Part shown: positions 54,274 through 63,117 of the stretch, in pieces
How the letters are laid out: each line of letters begins with the position of its first letter
How positions within the stretch are numbered: position 1 is the stretch's first letter
Origin: DATKPC01 sp035524275
Lineage (GTDB): Bacteria > Pseudomonadota > Gammaproteobacteria > Burkholderiales > Burkholderiaceae_F
Direction: 5' to 3'
Assembly: GCA_035524275.1 (NCBI GenBank)
Contig: DATKPC010000116.1
Span: forward strand, 14,268 to 78,267
Length of the DNA stretch: 64,000 nt
Translations under genes and position numbers: made by a program
Notes under the pieces: generated by a model
Told to the model about the DNA's origin: nothing
What the model saw: only the letters and a program-made list of their open reading frames with translations
The model's database searches: none

Positions 54274-56436
54274 TCAGAACCTGATTCGCAAAGTCAGGCG
54301 CAACTCGCGTGGCTCCCCGGGATGGACCGTGACGCCGCTCGGTACGACCGGACTTGTCGGCGACACCTGGTAGTCCTGCTCGTAGGCGATGTCGTCGTAG
54401 GCTCGATTGAAGAGGTTCAAGACGTCGAGCGTCACCGTGGCGTTGGCGGTCAGGTCGCGGCGCAAACGCAGGTTGGTGACCAGCGTCGACGGGGCCGTGA
54501 GGCTCCCATCCTGGCTCAGCGGATACGGGCTGAAGTAACGCGCTTCGATGGCGCCGGACCACGGACCCCAATCCTGAAGTGTCGCGACGAAGCGTGCGAC
54601 GGTCGGTATCGCATTGGGAATCCGGTTTCCCGGTGCCCCGTTCGCGTTCAGGTCGGCGTAACGCGCGTGGGTCCAGGCGATGTCCGCATCCAGCAAGAGC
54701 CAGCGCGCGGCGGTGTAGTGGTTGTTCCACTCGACGCCGTAGCGTTTGCTCGCGCCGTTGGGGGACGTGCTGCCGATGTCGGAGTCCGAGTCGTAGACGA
54801 TCTCGGAGTCACTGTCCAGGCTCCAGATCGCGAGCGAACTCTGCAGGCCCGGGATCGTCTCGGTCCGAACGCCGATCTCCTTGCCGAAGGCCGAGACCAG
54901 TGCCGGAACCGGCGTCGCGGGATCGCCCGTCGTGGGATCGACACGCTCGAGCACGCCGCGAGCATCGTTGCTGTGAAACCCGCGGCCGGCGCTGAGGAAG
55001 AACTCCGTCTTCGCCCATGGCCCGAAGATCATCGACGCCTTCGGCGAGAATTTCGTCGCCGAAGCCGTACCGGAGTTCTGCGGATACACGCGGGCCGATA
55101 CGTCCATCGCGACGTTGTCGACGCGCGCGCCCAGCACGGACCGCAGCCATGGGTTCCAATCCGTTGCGTTCTTCAGGTAGACGCCCGTTTCGGTTTCGCC
55201 GACATGATCGTCGGTCACCGTAGCGAATGGCGTCCGCGACTGCGTATCGAGCAATCCCACGGTGATTTGATCGTGGCGCACCTGCAGGCCGGCTTCGGTC
55301 GCCGATTCGGCGCCGAACAGGCCATGGCGCCAACCTTGGACGAGCTGGCCGCCCAGGATATTGCGATTCTCGACCTGTTCGAACTGGTCGCTCGGGAGGT
55401 TCGTGTTCGGCGCGGCCCCGTTGCGCAGCTCGTAGAACGTGAAGTCCGACCAGAGCCGGAGCCGGTAGTGTTCCGCGTAGGCCGAGGCACGCGTGTAGCC
55501 GTCGGCCCGCGTCCGATGCCATTCGCCCGACAGGATATCGCGCCCGGTGGTGCCGCCATCGGTGGGATCGAGCGCCGCGAACCGGCCGAGCTGCCCGGAT
55601 TCGATGAGCTCCAGCGGAACCTGATCCGTCGAGTTCCAGTGCGCGGTGTAGTGCGCGGCGTCGACCGACCACCCGGCTTCCCGGCCGCCGTCGCCGAGGC
55701 GCAGCAGCGCGTTGGTCTTCAATAGATTTTCCGCAAGCGTCCACGGGCCGTCGGTGTGCTCCACCTCGGCGGCACCCAGCAGGACCGGTCCCGATCCGCC
55801 CACTGGCATGGATCCGGCCGCGACCATCCGCTGATAGCCGAAGCTGCCGGCGGTGAGATCCGCGAAATTTCGATCGAGCCGCGAACGATAGTAGATGTCC
55901 GTCGACCCGGCGGCCGAGAAATCCCCCTTCTCCGCGAAGTACGTCCCCTTTCGGTAGTCGATGTGGTCGACGAGCTCCGGAATCAGGAAATTCAGGTCGG
56001 CATAGCCCTGGCCGTGGGCATTCGTCGGCATGTTGACGGGCACGCCATCGACGCTCGTCGACAGATCGGTGCCATGGTCGAGGTTGTAGCCGCGCAGGAA
56101 GTACTGGTTGGCCTTGCCGTCCCCCGAATGCTGCGTGACCACGAGGCCCGGCACCGTCTCCAACGCCTCGCCCGGCCGCAGCAACGGAATATCCTGTAGC
56201 AGGGCGCCATTGACCGTCCCCTGCGATGCCGCGTCGGTACTGCCGATGGACGTGTCGTAGTGGCCCTCGATGACCGTCGGCGCGAATTGTTGCCGCGCCT
56301 CGACGTCGGAAGCGCGCGGTGCCTGCGAGCCCACCTCCTGCGCAAAAGCCGGCGACCCGCCCAGGGCAACCGCACAGGCGCCGAGTCGCACCGTCGACGC
56401 GACGCGCGACGCGGAACCGTTCGATTTTTCAGCCAT
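54274..56436 (-). CDS. TonB-dependent outer-membrane receptor, probably for nickel
   Basis: 720 residues. Signal peptide about 1-32 (ALGGSPAFA-QE), a plug domain at about 60-170 (LRPGEALETVPGLVVTQHSGDGKANQYFLRGYNLDHGTDLSTSVDGVPVNMPTNAHGQGYADLNFLIPELVDHIDYRKGTYF) and a 22-strand-type barrel ending in the usual terminal aromatic (LRLTLRIRF). No siderophore gene is near. A NikR-like box precedes the gene and a NiCoT permease and NikR follow the same strand upstream, so nickel or a nickel chelate is the most likely cargo. GGAG precedes the ATG. Confidence 0.9.
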   Translation of the reverse strand: MAEKSNGSASRVASTVRLGACAVALGGSPAFAQEVGSQAPRASDVEARQQFAPTVIEGHYDTSIGSTDAASQGTVNGALLQDIPLLRPGEALETVPGLVVTQHSGDGKANQYFLRGYNLDHGTDLSTSVDGVPVNMPTNAHGQGYADLNFLIPELVDHIDYRKGTYFAEKGDFSAAGSTDIYYRSRLDRNFADLTAGSFGYQRMVAAGSMPVGGSGPVLLGAAEVEHTDGPWTLAENLLKTNALLRLGDGGREAGWSVDAAHYTAHWNSTDQVPLELIESGQLGRFAALDPTDGGTTGRDILSGEWHRTRADGYTRASAYAEHYRLRLWSDFTFYELRNGAAPNTNLPSDQFEQVENRNILGGQLVQGWRHGLFGAESATEAGLQVRHDQITVGLLDTQSRTPFATVTDDHVGETETGVYLKNATDWNPWLRSVLGARVDNVAMDVSARVYPQNSGTASATKFSPKASMIFGPWAKTEFFLSAGRGFHSNDARGVLERVDPTTGDPATPVPALVSAFGKEIGVRTETIPGLQSSLAIWSLDSDSEIVYDSDSDIGSTSPNGASKRYGVEWNNHYTAARWLLLDADIAWTHARYADLNANGAPGNRIPNAIPTVARFVATLQDWGPWSGAIEARYFSPYPLSQDGSLTAPSTLVTNLRLRRDLTANATVTLDVLNLFNRAYDDIAYEQDYQVSPTSPVVPSGVTVHPGEPRELRLTLRIRF

Positions 56437-56450
56437 GTGCCCGTCTCCGA

Positions 56451-56478
56451 GTATGAAAATTATTCAAGAACGTCTTAC
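56451..56478 (-). promoter_or_regulatory. NikR-like box upstream of the TonB receptor
   Basis: GTATGA, exactly 16 bases, then TCTTAC. The consensus described for NikR in E. coli is GTATGA-N16-TCATAC, so there is one mismatch and the correct spacing. It ends 14 bases before the receptor ATG on the minus strand, in the position of a repressor site over the start region. Confidence 0.75.
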
Positions 56479-56718
56479 ACAATCCGTGCCATGGACGCCG
56501 GTACCCGATCGAGAGGGAATCCGTCGGTTGGCGATTTCTCGACCGAAAAGCGCGCTTTCGATTGGGTGACGGACTTGGCAGCGCCGTATGCGCCCTCGAG
56601 GAACATCCTGTAAGCAGTCTTTGTCACTTCCTCCTAATACGGGTCATCATGCGATGCGGATGCGGCCTGTCTGCGGTACCGCGGCGGCCAGCCGGCGGTC
56701 GGCCGGCCCGGACCTTCC

Positions 56719-57552
56719 TCAGGAGGTTCGCATCGTCGGCTTCGCCGGGCGCCGGGCCGCGATCGCGCTCATTGCCGCGCCGCTGGCCGCGCCGATCGCC
56801 ACGATCGCTATGACCGCCGCTCCCAGGCCCAGCGCGTGCCGGTCGCTCCAGCCGTCGAGGCTCGGCGAGAGACAGCGCGCCGCCCCGAGCGCCGCGACGA
56901 CGAGGCTCAGGAGGCCGACCGTCAAGCCCATGACGCGGGATGCGATCCGCGCCAGCGCGTCGGCCCGCGCGAGCATGCGCGCCATCCAGAATCCGTTGAT
57001 CGCATCCGTCGCGACCATGCCCAGCATGAAGAGCGCGCCGAGCGCCATGACGCCAACGAATCCCGCGCGCTGGCTGCCCACGACGGCGAACAACGCGGCC
57101 TGGCTGAAGGTGTCGAAGCTCAGCGCGAACAGGGCACCCACGAGGGCGACATGCGCCGGGTGGCGGGCGGTCAGTGCGCCAACCCACCGCCCCTTCAGTC
57201 CGACGAGCGCGACGACGGCCCCCGAATCAGCCGCACCGACCGCCAGCAGGTTGAGGGCACCCAGCAGGGTGAGCACGCCGATCGATATCCAGGCACCGGC
57301 CAATTCGAGCCATCCGGGCACGCGCCAGACTTGCGTTGCGGCCCCGGCGAGCAACGCGACGGCCAGCACGACCACTCCGTGGCCGACGGAGAACAGCACG
57401 CCGCAGTAACGCGCGAAGCGCTTGCCCGAGCCCGCGGCACAGCGCGTCAGTCCGTCGATCGCCGCCAGGTGGTCGGCGTCGAAACCGTGGCGAAGACCCA
57501 GGAGCAGCACGACGGCGGCCAGCGTGCTCGGGCTCGTCGGAAACTCGCTCAT
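56719..57552 (-). CDS. NiCoT family nickel/cobalt permease
   Basis: 277 residues, about eight hydrophobic helices. The first family signature is intact: LRHGFDADHLAAID (HX4DH type) in helix 2 near residue 22. Further conserved parts are LFSVGHGVVVLAVALLAG (third His-containing segment), LFALSFDTFSQAALF and FMLGMVATDAINGFWMARML. Transports Ni2+ (or Co2+) into the cytoplasm; the sequence alone does not separate the two. Preceded by a NikR-like box. Confidence 0.92.
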   Translation of the reverse strand: MSEFPTSPSTLAAVVLLLGLRHGFDADHLAAIDGLTRCAAGSGKRFARYCGVLFSVGHGVVVLAVALLAGAATQVWRVPGWLELAGAWISIGVLTLLGALNLLAVGAADSGAVVALVGLKGRWVGALTARHPAHVALVGALFALSFDTFSQAALFAVVGSQRAGFVGVMALGALFMLGMVATDAINGFWMARMLARADALARIASRVMGLTVGLLSLVVAALGAARCLSPSLDGWSDRHALGLGAAVIAIVAIGAASGAAMSAIAARRPAKPTMRTS

Positions 57553-57592
57553 CGGTCCGGTCGTTCTCCGACGCCCGGCGGGCAGGCGGGTC

Positions 57593-57620
57593 GTTATGAC
57601 GAAATTCTAAATCATCATAC
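57593..57620 (-). promoter_or_regulatory. NikR-like box upstream of the NiCoT permease
   Basis: TTATGA (57594-57599), 15 bases, then TCATAC (57615-57620). Compared with GTATGA-N16-TCATAC there is one base change and a spacer one base short. It lies 41 bases upstream of the permease start. A weaker match than the box before the receptor, but in the expected position and in an AT-rich island. Confidence 0.6.
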
Positions 57621-57748
57621 TCATGCCCCAACGGGCGGCACGATCCCGTTGACCCGTCGTCGGCAGGCTGTCGGTATTCGCGGTGCCAGGGGGAGCCGAC
57701 GCTCGCGGTTCCGTCGGCGGCCGCCCGCCGGAGACGCCGTGCCCGTAG

Positions 57749-58249
57749 CTACCGGGCGGGCCGCAGGTGCACGTGCGGCGCGCCCTGGCTCTTCTGGCTG
57801 GAATCCGCCCCGCTTCGAGATCGAGAGCCGTGTCGGTGCGGCTGATGTTCGACCACCGTGACGAGGTTCAGCTTTCCATGGCGCACGCCGCGCTCCGCCA
57901 TGAGGGAATCCGCGAAGTGCTGCACGGCCTGCGTCGGTCCGCGGAGTATCACGGTCTCCAGGCAGTGCTCGTGATCGAGATGCACATGCATCGAGGAGAT
58001 CGTCAGTTCGTGATGGGCATGCTGGAGGGAGGTCAGGCGCTCCGCCAGTTCCCGCTCGTGGTGGTTGAATACGTACGACAGGCTTGCGACGCACGGCCCC
58101 GATGCCGTGTTCTTCTGCTGCGCTCGCTCGAGCTCCCATCGCAGGAGGTCGCGGACGGCTTCCGAACGGTTCGCATACCCGCGGGAAGCGGCCCAGCTGT
58201 CGAATTCGCGGGCGAGAGTCTCTTCCAGCGAGATCGTGAAGCGCTGCAC
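57749..58249 (-). CDS. nikR: Nickel-responsive regulator NikR
   Basis: 166 residues. The ribbon-helix-helix DNA-binding part (QRFTISLEETLAREFDSWAASRGYANRSEAVRDLLR) is followed by an ACT-like metal domain. The high-affinity nickel ligands correspond to E. coli His76, His87, His89 and Cys95 and appear as His77, His88, His90 and Cys96 in SSMHVHLDHEHCLE. A His-rich extension after residue 134 (EHQPHRHG...PHVHLRPAR) is about 30 residues longer than in E. coli. Starts at GTG 58249. All three nickel genes lie on the same strand. Confidence 0.94.
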   Translation of the reverse strand: MQRFTISLEETLAREFDSWAASRGYANRSEAVRDLLRWELERAQQKNTASGPCVASLSYVFNHHERELAERLTSLQHAHHELTISSMHVHLDHEHCLETVILRGPTQAVQHFADSLMAERGVRHGKLNLVTVVEHQPHRHGSRSRSGADSSQKSQGAPHVHLRPAR

Positions 58250-58337
58250 GTTTCGACTCCAGGGGGCGACGATGGTGGAGGAAGAGGCTACCGCAATTCG
58301 AGGCTCGCGACGCGGAGGCTTCGGATTCGGTGACGCT

Positions 58338-58820
58338 TCACGCAGGGCCTTCGGCGACGCGCTTTCGCATCGTTATGCTTGTCGATCGGTCGTAGCCCGG
58401 ATGCGATGTCTCACCGGTCTTCTCGAAACCGAACGCCGCGAACGCGGCATGGTTCTCGACCAGTTCAATTCGGGTTTGCAGTTCGAGAAACCGTCGCCCG
58501 TGCCCGCGCGCCAGCCTATCGGCCGCGGCCATCAAGGCCCGAGCGACACCCTGCCTGCGCGCGGCCTGAGCCACGGCAATCTTGCCGATGTAGACGCAGT
58601 CGGAACGGATTGCCGCGAAAGCGCAGCCGATCATTTTCCCGCCATCCTCCGCTACAAGGAGCGTCTCGTCGATCGCCTTGGCCTTGAAGTCCTCGATATC
58701 CATGGTCGCCAACGACGATGGAGGGTCGATCCGCGTGTCCATGTAGGCGAACGCGTCACGGAGAAGCGAGATCAACTGCGGCCAATCCTGGAAATCCGAG
58801 GGGGCGACTTTGATCTGCAC
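58338..58820 (-). CDS. GNAT N-acetyltransferase
   Basis: 160 residues. GNAT motif A is YIGKIAVAQAARRQGVARALMAAADRLARGHG, with the acetyl-CoA loop RRQGVA; motif B ends LVENHAAFAAFGFEKTGE. The start is GTG 58820 (MQIKVAPSDF); it is uncertain. Acceptor unknown. Located directly downstream of a decayed GNAT gene on the same strand. Confidence 0.82.
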   Translation of the reverse strand: MQIKVAPSDFQDWPQLISLLRDAFAYMDTRIDPPSSLATMDIEDFKAKAIDETLLVAEDGGKMIGCAFAAIRSDCVYIGKIAVAQAARRQGVARALMAAADRLARGHGRRFLELQTRIELVENHAAFAAFGFEKTGETSHPGYDRSTSITMRKRVAEGPA

Positions 58821-58878
58821 GGGCGGTGCTTCCTGAATTCCTGTATCGACGACGGCTGCGAGCCGCGGCCTTGCCGAT

Positions 58879-59166
58879 CTATCGGCCACGCGGGCGCCGG
58901 CTTCGTTCTCCTTCGCGAGCGTCGCCGCGACGCCATGCGTCGCGAGCCAGGTGCCCGCGGATTCCGGTCTCTTCGAGGGGTTCCGCGCATCCCTCGTGGA
59001 CGTGCTGGAGCACGATGGTGCCGACCACGCGCCGGGCTTCCCCACCCAGGTATCGGACGATTTCGGGGTCGCTGTCGATGCGAAAGACGTCCTCGACATC
59101 GGTTTGCCGGTCCCACGGCGTCAGGCGCAGTCGGTGGGTCTCAATGTGCCACGAGGCGATGTCCAT
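58879..59166 (-). pseudogene. Truncated RimJ/RimL-type GNAT acetyltransferase
   Basis: The frame starts as a RimL-like protein, MDIASWHIETHRLRLTPWDRQTDVEDVFRIDSDPEIVRYLGGE, then loses the family pattern after residue 50 (REVVGT...EGCAEPLEETG) and stops at 96 residues, without the acetyl-CoA loop. Functional members are 170-190 residues. A frameshift or deletion is likely, and I find no clean continuation in the other frames. Confidence 0.5.
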
Positions 59167-59388
59167 GACTTCGCGATGATGACGGGAGGAAGGACGGGCG
59201 GCGGCGCCAGCGCGAACAGGTGACGACAGCATAGCCAAGGCGCGGCGCGTGATTTTATCGGCGCGCCGTCATGGCGAGCGGCGGCCCTACGGTCAACGTA
59301 CCCACGCACCCGGGCTGCCGGCCCGTCACTCCCGTCAGCCGGCAAGGGGCGCACATTCTGCAGCGAGACCGGATGGCGCCGAATCGGA

Positions 59389-60144
59389 TCATTTCACCAG
59401 CGGTCGCACGGATGTGAATCCGCCATCGACGGCCATCACTTGGCCGGTGATGCGCGCCGCGGCGTCCGACAGCAGCCAGGCCATCGCATCGGCCACTTGC
59501 GCCGCGGTCTGCACGCCGCCCAACGGGTATTGCTTGCCCGCCCCTTCGCGCATCGCGTCCACGCGCAGCATCCCGGCGGTCAAGGGCGTCTCGGTCATGC
59601 CGGGCGCGACGACATTGATACGCAGGCCCAGCGGCGCATAGGTTGCCGCGGCGCTTCGCGCCAGGGCCTCGACGCCACCCTTGGCCGCGGCGATGGCCTC
59701 GTGGTTGGCGACGCCGATACGCGCCACCACGCTGGACACCAGCACCGCGGCGCCCGGCTGCCCGGCCGCGCGCAGCCCTTCCACCCAGGCTTGCAGCACG
59801 AACAGCGCGCTGTCCAGGTTGACGCGCAGCACGTCGCGGATCTGCGCCGGCGTGCTCCGGTGCAGCGGGGCGATCAGCGTGCTGCCCACGCAGTGGGCCA
59901 ACAGCGCTGGCGCTGCGCCGAGTTGATCCTTGCATGCCGCCATGGCCGCTGCCGCGCCTTCCGGCGTGGCGGCGTCTGCGGCAATGTGGGCATCTGCCGG
60001 TACGTCGGCCAGCGTGGCCGCGTTCCGCCCGACGACCGCCACGCGATGGCCGCGGGCCCGCAGGTGGGCGACCAGTTCGCGGCCGATGCCGCCGCGGGCC
60101 CCGGTGACGAGGGCGATTCGACGGTCTGAAACGGAAGGATTCAT
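59389..60144 (-). CDS. SDR-family protein lacking the catalytic tyrosine
   Basis: 251 residues, Rossmann fold of classical SDRs: cofactor motif TGARGGIG (14-21), VNLDSALFVLQAW, Ser138 in LVSSVVARIG and a C-terminal GQVMAVDGGFTSV. The canonical YxxxK is IAAAK (Ile151, Lys155): the tyrosine that donates the proton is isoleucine, read directly from an ATC codon. It may be a binding or non-redox variant. It lies 52 bases downstream of the photolyase gene on the same strand and appears to be part of its operon. Confidence 0.88.
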   Translation of the reverse strand: MNPSVSDRRIALVTGARGGIGRELVAHLRARGHRVAVVGRNAATLADVPADAHIAADAATPEGAAAAMAACKDQLGAAPALLAHCVGSTLIAPLHRSTPAQIRDVLRVNLDSALFVLQAWVEGLRAAGQPGAAVLVSSVVARIGVANHEAIAAAKGGVEALARSAAATYAPLGLRINVVAPGMTETPLTAGMLRVDAMREGAGKQYPLGGVQTAAQVADAMAWLLSDAAARITGQVMAVDGGFTSVRPLVK

Positions 60145-60196
60145 GGCCAGCGCGCGTGCAGCGCCTCGAGCGTCGGTGGGGAGAGCTCCAGCGGCG

Positions 60197-61747
60197 TCAT
60201 GCGGGCGCGCCGATTCGGCCTTGACGCAGGGCATGGGCGCGCTGGGCGACGGCCTCGCGCTCGGCTGCACTCATTCGCGCCACGTTCTTCACCTGCAGCG
60301 CCATGCGCGCGTTCCTGGCCAGCCGTTTCTCGTGGCGCATCAGGAAGTCCCAGTACAACGTGGTGTAAGGGCAGGCACGTTCGCCGGTGCGCTGCGCCGG
60401 GTCGTAGCGGCAGCCAGCGCAGCCGCCGCCCATGCGCTGGATGTACCTGCCGGTGGCCACGTAAGGCTTGCTGGCCATCAGGCCACCGTCAGCGTACTGG
60501 CTCATCCCCAGGGTGTTGGGCAGCTCGACCCACTCCACGGCATCGACGTAGACCGACAGGTACCACGCGTGCACCTGCTGCGGCCGCACGCCCAGCAGCA
60601 GCGTGAACAGGCCCGTGACCATCAGGCGCTGTATGTGGTGCGCATAGCTGTGCGCCAGCGTCTGCGTGATCGCGTCGCGCAGGCAGGCCATGTCGGTGTC
60701 GCCGGTCCAGTACCAGGGAGGAAGGTCCTGCGACGCCTCGAGCGCATTGCGCTCGGCGTAGCCGGGCATCTGCGTCCAATAGATGCCGCGCACGTACTCG
60801 CGCCAGCCGAGGATCTGGCGGATGAAGCCCTCGGCACTTTCGAGCGGCACCTTGCCCGCGTGGTAGGCCATCTCGGCGGCTTGCACCACCTCGCGCGCCG
60901 TGAGCAGCTTGAGGTTCAGCGCGGCCGACAGATGCGAGTGATAGAGCCAGGCCTCGCCGGGCCACATCGCGTCCTGGTAGCGGCCAAAAAGGGCCAGGCG
61001 CTGCTCGATGAACACCCGCAGAGCATGCAGCGCCTGTTCACGCGTGACGGGCCAGGCAAAGCTGTCCAGCGTGCCGGGATGGTGGGCGAAGCGCGAATTG
61101 ACCAGGGCAATGACTTCACGCGTGATGGTGTCGGGTTCGAAGGTGGCTCGTGGCGGCACGGCGCCCGGGCCCTGCGGGCCGAAAGCCTCGCGGTTGTCGG
61201 CATCGAAGTTCCACTGGCCGCCAATGGCTTCGCCGTCGTGCATCAGCACCCCGTGGCGCTGCCGCAGCTCACGGTAGAAGTACTCCAGCCGCAGCGACTT
61301 GCGCCCCTGGGCATGCGCCGCGAACTCGCGCACGGTACAAAGGAAATGGCGGTCCTCGCGGATCTCCAGCGTCAGCCCGGCCTGCTCGACGACCGCCTTC
61401 AGCGATTGCAAGACGCGCCAGTCGCCCGGCGCCGTCATCACCACGCTTTGCGGCGTGAGCTTTTCCAGGGCCGCCTGCAGCTCGGCGGCGAGGCTGCCGC
61501 GGTTGCCCTCGTCGTCCAGCCGTGTGTAGTGCAGCGGCCGGCGGGCGGCCCGCAGTGCCTGCGCGAAGTGGCGCATCGCGGCCAGGAAGATCGCAATGCG
61601 CTGCTTGCTCGACCCGACGTGAGTCGACTCCTCGGCGGCTTCGGCCATCCACACCGCGTCCTGCGCGGGGTCGAAGCGATCGAAGGCAGCCGCGTCGAGA
61701 TCGAGCTGATCGCCCAGGACGATGACGAGGGTGCGAACGCGCGTCAC
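60197..61747 (-). CDS. Iron-sulfur bacterial cryptochrome/photolyase, (6-4) type
   Basis: 516 residues. The four cluster cysteines of the FeS-BCP group are all present: Cys355 (DMACLRD), Cys443 and Cys446 (GGCAGCRYDP) and Cys459 (ERACPYTT). They are each exactly five positions after Cys350, 438, 441 and 454 of Agrobacterium PhrB, and the catalytic His pair (HSYAHHIQR, His370/371) has the same offset. N-terminal LVIVLGDQL is also family-typical. Repairs (6-4) photoproducts in blue light with FAD and a lumazine-like antenna. The start is GTG 61747, overlapping the DUF2256 stop (GTGA). Confidence 0.95.
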   Translation of the reverse strand: MTRVRTLVIVLGDQLDLDAAAFDRFDPAQDAVWMAEAAEESTHVGSSKQRIAIFLAAMRHFAQALRAARRPLHYTRLDDEGNRGSLAAELQAALEKLTPQSVVMTAPGDWRVLQSLKAVVEQAGLTLEIREDRHFLCTVREFAAHAQGRKSLRLEYFYRELRQRHGVLMHDGEAIGGQWNFDADNREAFGPQGPGAVPPRATFEPDTITREVIALVNSRFAHHPGTLDSFAWPVTREQALHALRVFIEQRLALFGRYQDAMWPGEAWLYHSHLSAALNLKLLTAREVVQAAEMAYHAGKVPLESAEGFIRQILGWREYVRGIYWTQMPGYAERNALEASQDLPPWYWTGDTDMACLRDAITQTLAHSYAHHIQRLMVTGLFTLLLGVRPQQVHAWYLSVYVDAVEWVELPNTLGMSQYADGGLMASKPYVATGRYIQRMGGGCAGCRYDPAQRTGERACPYTTLYWDFLMRHEKRLARNARMALQVKNVARMSAAEREAVAQRAHALRQGRIGAPA

Positions 61748-61965
61748 GTGCCGCGACCTGCGCCGCGCGCGTTGCGACAGGCGTCGGAGCAGAATTTCAC
61801 CTCGCCCCAGGTGCGCGCCCAGCGCTTGCGCCAACTCATCGGGCGGCCGCACGCGACGCAGGGCTTGCTTGGCAGCGACTGCTTGTTGCCCTTGAACGCC
61901 GCGTCGACCCCGCGAACGAAATCGGCGACCTGCAGCGTCGGTTTCGTCGATTCGCGGCTTTTCAT
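61744..61965 (-). CDS. DUF2256 zinc-ribbon-like protein
   Basis: 73 residues. Two cysteine pairs, CVACGRPMSWRKRWARTWGEVKFCSDACR, match the DUF2256 pattern; zinc binding is likely. Such short proteins are often encoded next to FeS-BCP photolyases in proteobacteria, but their job is unknown. ATG 61965 is used. First gene of the DUF2256-photolyase-SDR unit and divergent from the MerR regulator. Confidence 0.85.
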   Translation of the reverse strand: MKSRESTKPTLQVADFVRGVDAAFKGNKQSLPSKPCVACGRPMSWRKRWARTWGEVKFCSDACRNARGAGRGT

Positions 61966-62055
61966 GTAAGGATCATACGACAACCAGGCTCAATCTCGAC
62001 TCGGATCGGCTATTTTGCTTGGGTATCGTGGTATATTTCGACTCAAAATCAACTC

Positions 62056-63117
62056 ATGCCCCGCATGAAGCCCAGCAAACGACGCGCGCTCTCGGCACCG
62101 CCCGATGCGGTCGGCCCTCTCTTTCGCAGCGGCGCGGTGGCGCGCATGGCGCGTATGCCCGTGGGCACGCTGCGTATCTGGGAGCAGCGCTACCGGGCCG
62201 TGCAGCCCGCGACCGCGACGTCGGGGCACCGGCTCTATTCACCGGCCGATGTGCAGCGCGTGCTATTGCTTCGCCAATTGACCGAGCAAGGCCATGCGAT
62301 AGGCGCGATCGCGGCGCTGGACTCGGCCCAACTGCAACAGGTGTCCCAGCTGGCGTCCCTCGCGTCCGACGGCAATCGCAAGGGCGCCGGGCGCGCGCCT
62401 GCCGGATCCACCCCCGCGCTTCGGCTGGTGGTCGTCGGGTCGGCCCTGGCGGCACGGCTCCAGCGTCCGGCGGTGGCCCGGCAATTGGCGCTTGCGGCGC
62501 AACGGCTCACCGTGTTCGAGTCGCTGTCCGAAGCGGTGCGCACGAGCGTGGGGGCGGGTGCCGACCTGCTGCTCTGGCACGCTCCGGAACTGCGGCCCGA
62601 GGTGCCGCCGGAGCTGCGCTTGGCGCAACAGGCGTGCAGCGCCAAGCGCGTGGCCGTGGTGTATCGCTTCGCAGGATCGGCGGCGACCCGGGCTTTGGCC
62701 GGTGCCGGCGTGGCCACGTTTCGCGAGCCGGCCGACGACGACGCGCTGGGCGCGTGGATTGCGTCGATCACAGCCGGCCTGTCGGATCGGGCCTTCAGGG
62801 CGCCTGAAGTCCCTGCGACCGAAGCGCCGCCATTCACGTCGGCTCCGGGCCAGGTGCCGTCCCGCCGCTACGACGATGCCGCGCTAACGGCTGTCGCCGG
62901 GCTGTCGTCCACCCTGGCATGCGAATGCCCGCGGCATGTGGCGGAGCTTCTGATGCAGTTGTCCAGCTTCGAGGCCTACAGCGCCGGTTGCATCAACCGC
63001 GATTCAGCCGATGCGCAACTGCACGCCTATCTCCAGCAGGTGGCGGGCACCTCGCGGGCGCTGTTCGAGGCGGCGCTCGAACGCGTTGCGCGCCACGAAG
63101 GCCTGCCGCTTCGTTGA
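62056..63117 (+). CDS. MerR family regulator with an atypical C-terminal domain
   Basis: 353 residues. The MerR winged helix is residues 25-90: FRSGAVARMARMPVGTLRIWEQRYRAVQPATATSGHRLYSPADVQRVLLLRQLTEQGHAIG. The following domain (about 120-240, LRLVVVGSALAARLQRPAVARQL...) has a Rossmann-like layout as in CarH/LitR B12-binding repressors, but the DxHxxG cobalamin motif is absent. The C-terminus (LACECPRHVAELLMQLSSFEAYSAGCINRDSADAQLHAYLQQVAGTSRALFEAALERVA) is a separate helical part. It lies divergent from the photolyase operon and probably regulates it; the signal is not obvious. Confidence 0.82.
   Translation: MPRMKPSKRRALSAPPDAVGPLFRSGAVARMARMPVGTLRIWEQRYRAVQPATATSGHRLYSPADVQRVLLLRQLTEQGHAIGAIAALDSAQLQQVSQLASLASDGNRKGAGRAPAGSTPALRLVVVGSALAARLQRPAVARQLALAAQRLTVFESLSEAVRTSVGAGADLLLWHAPELRPEVPPELRLAQQACSAKRVAVVYRFAGSAATRALAGAGVATFREPADDDALGAWIASITAGLSDRAFRAPEVPATEAPPFTSAPGQVPSRRYDDAALTAVAGLSSTLACECPRHVAELLMQLSSFEAYSAGCINRDSADAQLHAYLQQVAGTSRALFEAALERVARHEGLPLR

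Noticed and set aside
54322..55725. 467-codon plus-strand frame opposite the TonB receptor
   Set aside because: Shadow with Arg/Val/Gly-rich composition and no features.
56437..56718. Possible cobalamin riboswitch before the TonB receptor
   Set aside because: No B12-box-like conserved elements; the NikR-like box explains the control better.
59930..61969. 679-codon plus-strand frame opposite the photolyase
   Set aside because: Shadow; the photolyase frame has four cluster cysteines and the His pair in exact register.
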